From the NCBI RefSeq assembly GCF_023573145.1, contig NZ_CP097635.1, positions 1,550,001 to 1,614,000 on the forward strand: DNA of 64,000 bases, in the 5' to 3' direction. The notes below the pieces were generated by a model that saw only the letters and a list, made by a program, of their open reading frames with translations, had not been told where the DNA came from and ran no database searches. Position 1 is the first letter of the stretch. The number at the start of each line of letters is the position of its first letter. A program made the translations under genes and the position numbers. Positions 44,057-51,615 of this stretch are shown here, piece after piece. Origin of the DNA: Aquincola tertiaricarbonis (GTDB lineage Bacteria > Pseudomonadota > Gammaproteobacteria > Burkholderiales > Burkholderiaceae_C).

Positions 44057-45042
44057 TTGTACAAGTCCTTCACCCGCCCGAACAGGCGCGCCAGGCCGAA
44101 CAGCGCGTCCACGTTCGGCGTCGGCACGTTCACCCGGCGGCCCAGTTCGTGCACCGCGCCGACGATGGCGTCCAGCTCCATCGGCCGGCCGGCCTGCACG
44201 TCCTGCAGCATCGAAGTGGAGATGGCGCCCAGCTTGCGCGTGACGGCATGGCGGTCGTCGGGGGCCTGGTCGATGCTGCAGCCGATGCGCCGGCCGATCT
44301 CGGCGGCCTCCTGCATCGCAGCCGAACAGAAGGCCCGCACCAGCGGGTCGTCCAGCACCCGGTCCACCGTGGCGCCGGTGATGGCCGACACGGGGTTCAT
44401 CGTGAGGTTGCCCCACAGCTTGAACCAGATGTCGTAGCGCACGCGCGGTGAGGCCGTGGCGTCGAAGCCTGCTTCGCGCAGCACCGCGGCCCAGTCGTTC
44501 GCGCGCGCCGACTCACCGCCTGCCGGCTCGCCGATGATCAGGCCCTGCCCCATGCGGTGTTCCACCACGCCGGGCGCACTGGTGCCGGTGGCCGCATGCA
44601 CCACGCAGCCCAGCACCCGCGGCAAGGCGATGGCCGAGGCGATGCGTCCGCCCGGGTCCACGCTGTCCAGCGGCGTATCGCCGATGCCGGGCAGGCCTTG
44701 CACGAACCACCAGGGCACGCCGTTCATCGCGGGCAGCACCACCGTGTGCGCATCCAGCAAGGGCGCCAGTTGCCCGGCCACCGCGGCCAGGGCCGGACCC
44801 TTGACCGCGATGACCACCAGATCCTGCGGACCGAGGGCGGCAGCGTCGTCGGACACGGTGGCGCAGGGCGCCTGGTGCAGCTCACCGGCTTCGCGCAGGC
44901 GCCAGCCGTGCTGCTGCAAGGCCTGCAGCGTCTGGCCCCGGGCCAGCGCGCTCACGCGGTGGCCGGCCAGGGCCAGCCTGGTACCCAGAAAGCCGCCGAT
45001 GGCCCCGGCGCCGACGATGGCGATGCGGCGGGGCGTGCTCAT
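44050..45042 (-). CDS. 2-dehydropantoate 2-reductase-like protein
   Basis: Encodes 330 residues from the ATG complementary to 45040-45042. The NADP site is IAIVGAGAIGGFLGTRLAL. The catalytic Lys region is WFKLWGNLTMNPVSAITGAT, followed by helices with PMELDAIVGAVHELGRR, the PanE/ApbA C-terminal fold. Family members reduce ketopantoate for CoA synthesis, but many paralogues act on other 2-keto acids. No other pantothenate gene is near, so the exact substrate is uncertain. Confidence 0.85.
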   Translation of the reverse strand: MSTPRRIAIVGAGAIGGFLGTRLALAGHRVSALARGQTLQALQQHGWRLREAGELHQAPCATVSDDAAALGPQDLVVIAVKGPALAAVAGQLAPLLDAHTVVLPAMNGVPWWFVQGLPGIGDTPLDSVDPGGRIASAIALPRVLGCVVHAATGTSAPGVVEHRMGQGLIIGEPAGGESARANDWAAVLREAGFDATASPRVRYDIWFKLWGNLTMNPVSAITGATVDRVLDDPLVRAFCSAAMQEAAEIGRRIGCSIDQAPDDRHAVTRKLGAISTSMLQDVQAGRPMELDAIVGAVHELGRRVNVPTPNVDALFGLARLFGRVKDLYKN

Positions 45043-45097
45043 CGCGCCCTCCGCTTTGAAGGTGAACACAGAGGTTGGAAGCGCGAAGGACAGCAGG

Positions 45098-47026
45098 TCA
45101 TGTCATGGGCTTTCTGTGATCCAGCGGTCGATTCTGGCCTGCGACGGCGGCCCTGCGGTACAGCGCGGTGACGGCGGGCGAAGCATGACCCAGCCGGCCC
45201 TGCGCCGTGATCACCGGCAGCCCCTGGGCCAAGGCCTGAATCCCATGGGTGTGACGCAACCAGTGGCTGCTGGCGCGGCGCAGCGCCTGGGCGTCCGCGC
45301 TGTCGCCGGCAGCGGCGGCCTCCGCGGCACATTGGCGGAACAGGCGCTTGAACTGCTCGGCCAGCGTGGCCGCCGCGATGCCTTGCCGCGGATCGATCAC
45401 CCGGCCCGAGGCCAGCCCGGGCGCCAGCAGGCCGAAGTCCGCGGCCTGGCCCAGCACCGGCACATCGGCCTGCGACGGATGCAGCGGGTCGGCCAGCAGG
45501 CCACGGGCGGTGAGTGAGGCCCGGAGCGTTTCCACCCAGCCGGCCGGCAGCTTGAGCTCACGCTCACGCGTACCGCGGCCGGGAACGTGCAGCCACAACG
45601 GGTCGGTGCCCGTGCCGGCTTCAGCCCGCAGGTCACCCAGCCGGGCCGCCACGGCTTCGAACAGCCGAAGCCCCAGGCCCTGCATCAGGCCCCAGGCCAG
45701 CCGCAACCGCAGCGTGGTGGCCGTGTCGGGCAGGCGGTGCAGGCGACGCGCCACCCAGACGCATTGGGCGGGCGTCAGACTGCGGCCGGCGTCCAGCGGC
45801 GGGCGGCGGTCGCTGCCCGCCGCGGCGCCCTGCCAGGGGTTGAGGCGCACATGCCCCTGCGACAGCCAGTGGGCGTACAGGTTGCGCAGGATGGTGATGG
45901 TCTGCCGCCGGGCGCTGGCCGACAGCGGCCCTTCGAACGGCCGCCACAGCGGCGACGAGCGCGGCTGGTGACGCGGCCCGCACCAATCGGCCCGGGGCTG
46001 TGGATCACGCACGAACTGCAGATAAGCCTGCACATCGGACGCCGACACCGACGACAGCGCCAGGCCCCGCACCAGCACCGCCCACAGCCAGAAGCGCTCG
46101 GCCTCACGCCGGTAGGCCCGCTGCGTGTGCGGCGAGGCGGCCGACTTGCCGTGCAGCCAGGCCATCAGCGCCTCCCGGTCGGTGGTGACGCCCAGCAGCG
46201 ACAAGGCCTGCGGCTGGCGGAACCGTCCCTGGCGACCGTCCAGCGCTGGCGGAGGGTTGAAGCGCTCCAGCGGCACGGGGCCGGTGGCGTGGGCAGTCGA
46301 TGGCCGGGCCGCCAGCGTGCGGTCATCCGCCTCAGGGCCCAGCGAGCCGCCATGGTCGCGCAGCCACTGCTCGATGCGGCCCGCCTTCAGGGCCCCGACG
46401 CCGCGGACCGGACGCCACCAGCGACCCGTCGCACCCTCGATGCGCCCCTTCAGTTGCCGCAGCGTGGTCAGGCCTGCAGCCATCAGGCGATCGGCCAGTT
46501 GCGGATCCAGCCAGGCGTCCACGGGATCGTCCAGCGCGGGCGGCCGGGTGCTGAGCGATTCCAGCCAGCGCAGCGCTTCCAGCTGGCGCGCCACCAGCCG
46601 GGCGCGGCGTCCCAGCCGTTGCACCGCGCGACCGTGCGCCGCTTGGTAGGCCTCCAGCTGCTCGGCCTCTGAGAAGTCTTCCAGCCCGCGTTCTGCTGCG
46701 AAGTCTTCCAGGCTGGGCAGGGCCGCCGCATCGTCCGGCACCCGGCTCAGGTCCACCAGCACCAGCCGCGCGACGCCGTGGCGCCGCTCGCGCCGCGCCG
46801 CGGCCGCGAACGCGTCGCGGAAGGCCTGCACCATCGCCCGCATGCGCGCCAGATCCTGCGGCGCTCCGTCCCCGGGGTGCAGGTAACGCACCCACGCGTC
46901 GCGCAGCCCCACGCCTTGCACCAGCGCCCGCATGAAGGCGAAGTGGCTGGTGTTCAGCTGCAGCGGCGCCCCCGAGGGCTCAACCAGCCGGTTTGGGGGG
47001 GCGGAAGGGGGTGGGAAGGCGGCCAT
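45098..47026 (-). CDS. DUF3701-type tyrosine recombinase of secondary replicons
   Basis: Encodes 642 residues, much longer than XerC/D. The N-terminal 250 residues (with HFAFMRALVQGVGLRDAWVR and LRQLKGRIEGATGRWWRPV) match the DUF3701 extension. The core-binding domain includes SPHTQRAYRREAERFWLWA. Catalytic residues are Arg in GLGLRLFEAVAARLGDL, His and Arg in HWLRHTHG, His in GRLGHAS and Tyr in TALYRR. Such proteins are found beside repA-parAB of chromids and megaplasmids and may resolve dimers or rearrange the replicon. It is divergent from the origin region. Confidence 0.88.
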   Translation of the reverse strand: MAAFPPPSAPPNRLVEPSGAPLQLNTSHFAFMRALVQGVGLRDAWVRYLHPGDGAPQDLARMRAMVQAFRDAFAAAARRERRHGVARLVLVDLSRVPDDAAALPSLEDFAAERGLEDFSEAEQLEAYQAAHGRAVQRLGRRARLVARQLEALRWLESLSTRPPALDDPVDAWLDPQLADRLMAAGLTTLRQLKGRIEGATGRWWRPVRGVGALKAGRIEQWLRDHGGSLGPEADDRTLAARPSTAHATGPVPLERFNPPPALDGRQGRFRQPQALSLLGVTTDREALMAWLHGKSAASPHTQRAYRREAERFWLWAVLVRGLALSSVSASDVQAYLQFVRDPQPRADWCGPRHQPRSSPLWRPFEGPLSASARRQTITILRNLYAHWLSQGHVRLNPWQGAAAGSDRRPPLDAGRSLTPAQCVWVARRLHRLPDTATTLRLRLAWGLMQGLGLRLFEAVAARLGDLRAEAGTGTDPLWLHVPGRGTRERELKLPAGWVETLRASLTARGLLADPLHPSQADVPVLGQAADFGLLAPGLASGRVIDPRQGIAAATLAEQFKRLFRQCAAEAAAAGDSADAQALRRASSHWLRHTHGIQALAQGLPVITAQGRLGHASPAVTALYRRAAVAGQNRPLDHRKPMT

Positions 47027-47220
47027 GGTTGGAGCCGGGATTTTGGCGCTGTTTTTTGTGGTGGTTGATTACTGAGTTCAAGTGTACTTTGGTATTCGCG
47101 CGGTCTTGCGAGGTCAAGTTGACTGGTGGAGTGGCATGCCGGTACGGCTGCTGGTGAACGGCCGAGGCGTGCACCAACGTCAGGGTGCGCTGGCTGGCAG
47201 CCTGGTTGACCACCGTGGAA

Positions 47221-47240
47221 GCGGAGAGTTTTCGGGAGTG
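47221..47240 (+). repeat. Iteron-like box 1
   Basis: GCGGAGAGTTTTCGGGAGTG resembles the box at 47486 and the cluster at 51244-51540. The shared core is GCGGAGAGTTTTCAGGA. A single copy far from repA, on the other side of parAB, could serve handcuffing or copy control. Confidence 0.55.
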
Positions 47241-47485
47241 GGTTTTTTGGTGTTGCCGACAGGTGCCAAGGGCATATCAGCGGACGAGGCACCAGCGCCG
47301 TCCGGTGATAAGCGCCAAGGTGTGCGCTCAGGAGCGGACGGGCACGGGGGTCCTGCTAACCGCAAGTCGAAGGTTGGGGGAGACGGCGTTACGGAGCGAC
47401 GGCCGGGCAAGGGGAGGGTCGGCGCGGCGCCCGCGTATTGGGGGATATCGGCCGTCTAACTGCGCAGGCGTGCATTGCACCCCCT

Positions 47486-47505
47486 AGCGGAGAGTTTTCA
47501 GGACT
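47486..47505 (+). repeat. Iteron-like box 2
   Basis: AGCGGAGAGTTTTCAGGACT carries the full core GCGGAGAGTTTTCAGGA. It lies 33 bases before the first parS-like palindrome. Confidence 0.6.
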
Positions 47506-47538
47506 GCTCTTGACGCTTTCGACCCAGCGCAACGAAAA

Positions 47539-47559
47539 GGGGTTGGACCGTCCAACCCC
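47539..47559. promoter_or_regulatory. parS-like palindrome 1
   Basis: The 10-base arms GGGGTTGGAC and GTCCAACCCC are perfect complements around a single central C. The same arms recur at 48580 and 49278, both beside or inside parB. This is the expected signature of a ParB-binding centromere. Confidence 0.75.
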
Positions 47560-48574
47560 CGGTAGAGCAGGGCGGAAATCGTCCCGGCTTCGCGGCGCTG
47601 AAGAGGTACAGCGGGCCGTGACTGAGGTCCGCCGATGGAGCACTGGACTGACTGAGAGGGCGCGAAGCAGTCGCGCTGCTGCGCACGATAGGCCTTCGTG
47701 CGCCAGCGTCTGGCTGCCAGGCTGACTGGCCAGGGCGTTCAGTCAGCGAGGCGGCACCAGTCGCTCCGGCGTCCTCCCGCATGATCACCGGTGGCTCTCG
47801 TTGTCGCGGCTGAGCAAACCGCGGCGATCACGGCCACGCGGATGTTCAACAAAAGGCTCGTCGCTTGTCCCGGCGGAATGCCATCAGGGGGCGCTGCCAC
47901 ATCAGTTCCGCCGCCTCACTCGCATGGCCTTGGGCATTGGCTGGATGATCTTCCGCACCTTCTGAGCGCAAGCACGTGACGTGAGAGAAAACGGGAAGCT
48001 CTAACTGAGCCGGCGGGGCTGACATGGATTGGCCGCTTGTTCCGGCGCCTTGCGGCGACTGAAACTTTTAGGCCAACTAGCGCGGCCGCAGGCTGTTGTC
48101 TCGTGACGGCACGCCAGGCACCGCCTCCGCTGGTCTAGCTTCGCTGACATATGGCAGGACCCCCTCGACGAGCCAGTGAGCCGACGTTGCAAGCGCGGGG
48201 GCTGACCGCTCGGCTGAGAAGGGGCTTCCGGCACACCGCGATCTTTGGATGCGCCGCGCACTAGGCGGGCTCGGCAGAGCGTGAAGGTCGTACGGTCGTC
48301 GCTCAGCCACGCCAAGGCACAGGCCTCGAAACTCCACGGCGAGCTAGAGCGCCGCTCATCGTCTCTCTTCGACAAAGGGAAGCAAGGATTCAGCTGGCTC
48401 GGAGGAGTACGCGGTGCAATCTCGTCCGTAGCAACGCCGCAGGGTAGGCGAGCACTCAGCGCAAGCAAAGCGCAGATCGCACAAGCGTAGCTCCCGTCTT
48501 TCGTCTGTGCGCTTCAGGCGGTGCCGATGAGCCCGAAGGCGCTCCAAGCCCCGCGCCAACCGATCACCCAAAGA

Positions 48575-48605
48575 AAAAGGGGGTTGGACCGTCCAACCCC
48601 CTTTT
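48575..48605. promoter_or_regulatory. parS-like palindrome 2 with flanking A/T tracts, possible bidirectional terminator
   Basis: The core GGGGTTGGAC/GTCCAACCCC lies at 48580-48600. The arms extend to 15 bases because AAAAG and CTTTT flank it. As RNA this is a strong hairpin followed by U-rich tails on both strands, located 24 bases after the parB stop. It may therefore both bind ParB and terminate the parAB transcript. A half site GTCCAACCCC follows at 48609-48618. Confidence 0.75.
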
Positions 48606-48628
48606 CTTGTCCAACCCCCTCGGGGCGA

Positions 48629-49681
48629 CTACTTTGGCAGTGCAAAGAACTCGCGCAAGGCTGCCGCCAGCGCATCTCGTTGCGAGTCGCTCAGTGCGCG
48701 CTGAAAGCGCACCACCGTCCTCCCCTGATCGTCACTGCCGATCACGGCCAGCCGCTCGCGGTCGTTCTGGATCACCTGCTCGGGCACCGGCGCCGTCAGC
48801 GGACGATCGTCCATGTCCAGCAGCCGCTCCAGCACCTGTTTCGCAGTCAAGGCCTCTGTGCGTGCCGCCAACGCCTTCGCACGCGCCATCAAGCCGTCCG
48901 GATCTTTCTGCTGCGCATCGTTCAGCAGCTTGGCCCAGCGGAACTGCAGATCAAGCGGTGAAGAGAAGGCGTCCACCACCGCCTTAGGCAGCCGCGCCAG
49001 CGACAAGGCCTTGCCCACGTCACCCAGGTCGCGCCCAATGGCTGCAGCCAGCTGGCGGTTGGAGGCGTACAGCCCAGCGTCCAGTGCGCGGGCATACATC
49101 ATCCCTTGCTCCCACGCGGACAGATCCTTGCGGGCGCGGTTCTCGCGCTCCATGGCCACGAACAGCTCCTGCTCGTTGACCGGGGCCACCATGGCCAGCA
49201 CCGGAATGCCCAGCTCGAGGCAGGCGCGGTGCCGACGATGGCCGAACACGATCTCATACAGCGCGCCGCCGGTAGCGAGGGGGTTGGACTGTCCAACCCC
49301 CTCCGTGACGGCAGCGGTCCCACCCTGGATCGGACGCACCTTGATCGGCTGCACGTTGCCGTTGGCCGCCGCGATTTCATCCTTGAGCGCCGCAAAGTCA
49401 GGCCCTTCGAACGACGCGGCATGCCGGTTCGCCCAGGCCGAAGGGCGGATCAACCGCGGGTCCAACTGGCGCACGGGCAGGGCGCCTTCATAGCGCGCCA
49501 GCTCCTCCCGCAAACTCTCCGCCTCCTTGATGGCGGTCGATTGCGCCGACATGAAATGCAGCATCGAACCCGGCGCCGTCTTCGCTCGGATCTCTTCCGC
49601 CGGCTTCGGCGCTACGGGCTCCTTGGGTGCGGCGGACGGCATCTGAATCAGCCCCGCCTTCTCAAACAATTTCTTCGCCAT
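48629..49681 (-). CDS. parB: Plasmid/chromid partition protein ParB
   Basis: Encodes 350 residues from the ATG sharing one base with the parA stop. ParB elements: VRQLDPRLIRPSAWANRHAA, then VQPIKVRPIQG, the CTP-site box FGHRRHRACLELGIPVLAMV, ERENRARKDLSAWEQG and the HTH NRQLAAAIGRDLGDVGKALS. A short stretch EGVGQSNPL just before FGHRRHRA is encoded by the parS-like palindrome at 49278-49298, so the centromere seems to have been inserted in frame. ParB loads on parS, spreads and drives segregation with ParA. Confidence 0.93.
   Translation of the reverse strand: MAKKLFEKAGLIQMPSAAPKEPVAPKPAEEIRAKTAPGSMLHFMSAQSTAIKEAESLREELARYEGALPVRQLDPRLIRPSAWANRHAASFEGPDFAALKDEIAAANGNVQPIKVRPIQGGTAAVTEGVGQSNPLATGGALYEIVFGHRRHRACLELGIPVLAMVAPVNEQELFVAMERENRARKDLSAWEQGMMYARALDAGLYASNRQLAAAIGRDLGDVGKALSLARLPKAVVDAFSSPLDLQFRWAKLLNDAQQKDPDGLMARAKALAARTEALTAKQVLERLLDMDDRPLTAPVPEQVIQNDRERLAVIGSDDQGRTVVRFQRALSDSQRDALAAALREFFALPK
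49278..49298. promoter_or_regulatory. parS-like palindrome 3, inside parB
   Basis: GGGGTTGGAC and GTCCAACCCC flank a central T; the other two copies have C there. The site is read through in frame by parB. The variable centre with invariant arms argues for selection on protein binding. Confidence 0.75.
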
Positions 49682-50931
49682 CACCTAGTTCCTCGTGCCG
49701 TGGGCGCCGCGGCCGGCACACCACCCGCCGCGCCGGCGCCACCATTCAAAGCCGCCTGCTCCAACACCTGACGGCGCCACACCGACCACACCGAACGCTC
49801 GATATGCGAAACGAAGGTGTCGTACGCGTCGCGCGCGCGCTTGAAGGTCTTCGCGCTGCCGTCATAGCGCGCAATGTCGTAGACGGTGCCGAACTCTGCG
49901 CTGGTGGTGGCCGCTACCGCGGTTTTCGGAATTTCCACCGGCAGCACTTTTTCGGCATAAGTCTGGCCGATCCACTGCCGCACGATGTTGCTGGCCGCAT
50001 CCGCCGAATCCACCCGCGCCAGCAGCACGTGGATGAAGTCGAATTCCTTGGTGAGTCCGCGTTTGGTCAGCAGTTCCGAGGTCAGGTCGGCAAACAGGCT
50101 CCAAAACTGAGAAGCCGATGCGAAGTCCAGCGCATTGGGCGGCAGCGGCATGATGATGCCGTTGGACGCCATGAAGGCATTGATGGTGGTGTAAGACAGC
50201 GAAGGCGGCGTGTCGATCACGATCACGTCGTAGTCGCCACGCACATCGTCAATGCCCAGGTCCAGCACCCGCCAGAACTCGAAGCCCGGCTCCTGCGTCT
50301 GCCGAGCGGGCAGCGCAAATTCGGCGCCGAACAGCATGGGCGCCGCGGCCACCAGATCGATGCCGTCCCAGTAAGTCGGGCGGATGGCATAGCGGATCGA
50401 AGTTTCCGAGCCCATCGCCAACGGCAGGATGGTGTCGTCCTCCTCCACCTCCGTGTCGGGCAGGATGCCGAACAGGGTGGTCAACGAGCCCTGCGGATCG
50501 GTGTCGACCACCAGCACCTTGTGGCCCAGCAGGGTCAAGCCCTGCGCCAGCGTCACCGCGGTGGTGGTCTTGGTCACCCCGCCTTTGAAGTTGCCGATCG
50601 CGATGGTCACCGCCTCACCGCCTGCGGGCCTCAGCCACTCCTTGCGGTATTCGCGGATCCAGGTCCGGGCTTCCGCCAAGCTGAACTCCCGCCGGCTGCC
50701 GGCATCGTTCAGCCGGCCCGCCGGCAGGTCACCACGGGTGATGCGGTGGCTGAGCGATCCTTTTTCGATGCCCAGCATCGCAGCCAGCTGGCTGAGGTTG
50801 AAGACGGGCGGTGCCTTGCGCGCCGTCGGCGCCAGCATCGCGGTACGGATCTCGCCCATCATCGCGACGGCACGGTCTGCCTGGTCGCGGATGCCATCCA
50901 ACGGAATGGGCCGCGGCGGCTTGATTGTCAT
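49681..50931 (-). CDS. parA: Partition ATPase ParA with N-terminal HTH
   Basis: Encodes 416 residues from the ATG complementary to 50929-50931. Residues about 45-110 form a MerR-like HTH (FNLSQLAAMLGIEKGSLSHR), as in type Ia ParA proteins that repress their own operon. The deviant Walker A is GNFKGGVTKTTTAVTL, with Thr instead of the usual Gly before the second Lys. Walker A' is VDTDPQGSLTTLFG and Walker B IVIDTPPSLSYT. It moves ParB-parS complexes on the nucleoid. parB follows with one shared base. Confidence 0.94.
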   Translation of the reverse strand: MTIKPPRPIPLDGIRDQADRAVAMMGEIRTAMLAPTARKAPPVFNLSQLAAMLGIEKGSLSHRITRGDLPAGRLNDAGSRREFSLAEARTWIREYRKEWLRPAGGEAVTIAIGNFKGGVTKTTTAVTLAQGLTLLGHKVLVVDTDPQGSLTTLFGILPDTEVEEDDTILPLAMGSETSIRYAIRPTYWDGIDLVAAAPMLFGAEFALPARQTQEPGFEFWRVLDLGIDDVRGDYDVIVIDTPPSLSYTTINAFMASNGIIMPLPPNALDFASASQFWSLFADLTSELLTKRGLTKEFDFIHVLLARVDSADAASNIVRQWIGQTYAEKVLPVEIPKTAVAATTSAEFGTVYDIARYDGSAKTFKRARDAYDTFVSHIERSVWSVWRRQVLEQAALNGGAGAAGGVPAAAPTARGTR

Positions 50932-50967
50932 GTGGTCCAACAGAACGCTCCTGGTTTCACGAACCGT

Positions 50968-50989
50968 GCAAGCTTGACGTTTAGCTTGC
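50968..50989. promoter_or_regulatory. Inverted repeat upstream of parA, candidate ParA operator
   Basis: GCAAGCT and AGCTTGC are perfect 7-base arms around 8 bases, 37 bases upstream of the parA start. Type Ia ParA proteins with an HTH usually bind a palindrome at their own promoter. Confidence 0.5.
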
Positions 50990-51096
50990 TCTGGGAGCTG
51001 ATTCTGTCAACGTCCCCATCGCTTGCAAAGCGAAAAAGGCCGTGGCGAGCTGCTGGACCGCATTGTGGACGACTCCAACGACTGCGCCCCGGGGTT

Positions 51097-51540
51097 TAAC
51101 GAATTCAATACCCTTCAAGCCCTTTAATACCTTTAGGGCCAGAATAACCGTTTGAAATCAACAGCTTAGGCCGATCCAGGTGAGTGGATGCAGGAGCCTG
51201 CGGAGGCTTTGCGGGAGCTTGGCGGAGGGGATGCGGGGGCGATGCGGAGAATTTTCAGGAGGGGGCGGAGCGGGGTCGGGATAGCCCTTCAGGCGGGTCC
51301 GGACGGCCCCGGGAAGCGGCCGCAGCGCCTTCGCAACCCCTCTGAAGGTCAAAGATCAGGCGCCAAGGCGGCGTCATTCAGCCGCTGCGGAGAGCTTTCG
51401 GGAATGCTTCGTCGCCCGCAGGCCCCCTGAAAACCCTCCGCCTGACGGGCCCTGCGGCGGCTCAGGTGAGGGTTTTCAGGAGGCAAGGGCACAGCAGCCG
51501 CAGGTGCAGCGGCCTCTCACGTGAGACTATTCAGGAAAGT
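51097..51540 (+). repeat. Candidate replication origin: AT-richer segment plus iteron cluster
   Basis: The segment 51097-51170 is much less GC-rich than its surroundings and repeats AATACC(C/T)TT at 51108 and 51126. Iteron-like boxes follow at 51244-51263 (GCGGAGAATTTTCAGGAGGG), 51387-51406 (GCGGAGAGCTTTCGGGAATG), 51426-51441 (inverted), 51466-51484 (GTGAGGGTTTTCAGGAGGC) and 51521-51540 (GTGAGACTATTCAGGAAAGT). A degenerate one may lie at 51210-51228. They match the two boxes at 47221 and 47486. The arrangement upstream of repA is that of an iteron-controlled origin. Confidence 0.65.
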
Positions 51541-51563
51541 ACGGCCAGCGGCACTCACCACTT

Positions 51564-51588
51564 TGATGTGAGAAGCTCGTTCACATCA
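51564..51588. promoter_or_regulatory. Inverted repeat upstream of repA, candidate autorepressor operator
   Basis: TGATGTGA and TCACATCA are perfect 8-base arms separated by 9 bases, ending 27 bases before the repA start. Rep proteins of iteron replicons commonly repress themselves through an inverted repeat at this place. Confidence 0.5.
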
Positions 51589-51615
51589 GCAAAAGCTCGG
51601 CTACAGTGCGGCGCC

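Larger units (their letters stand above)
47027..48628. other. Gene-poor origin-proximal region
   Basis: About 1.6 kb with no convincing gene. It holds two iteron-like boxes (47221, 47486), two parS-like palindromes (47539, 48580) and a half site (48609-48618). From about 47700 to 48520 GC falls visibly. A frame at 48245-48490 (81 codons, Ser/Ala/Lys-rich) is open but resembles nothing I recognise and has no clear ribosome-binding site. Confidence 0.6.

Noticed and set aside
47082..47459. 125-codon plus-strand frame near the first iteron box
   Set aside because: It runs through iteron-like sequence, with low-complexity composition and no ribosome-binding site.
48245..48490. 81-codon plus-strand frame in the origin-proximal region
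   Set aside because: It is somewhat protein-like (Lys/Ser/Ala-rich), but there is no clear ribosome-binding site, no recognisable domain and weak third-position bias, so it was not called a gene.
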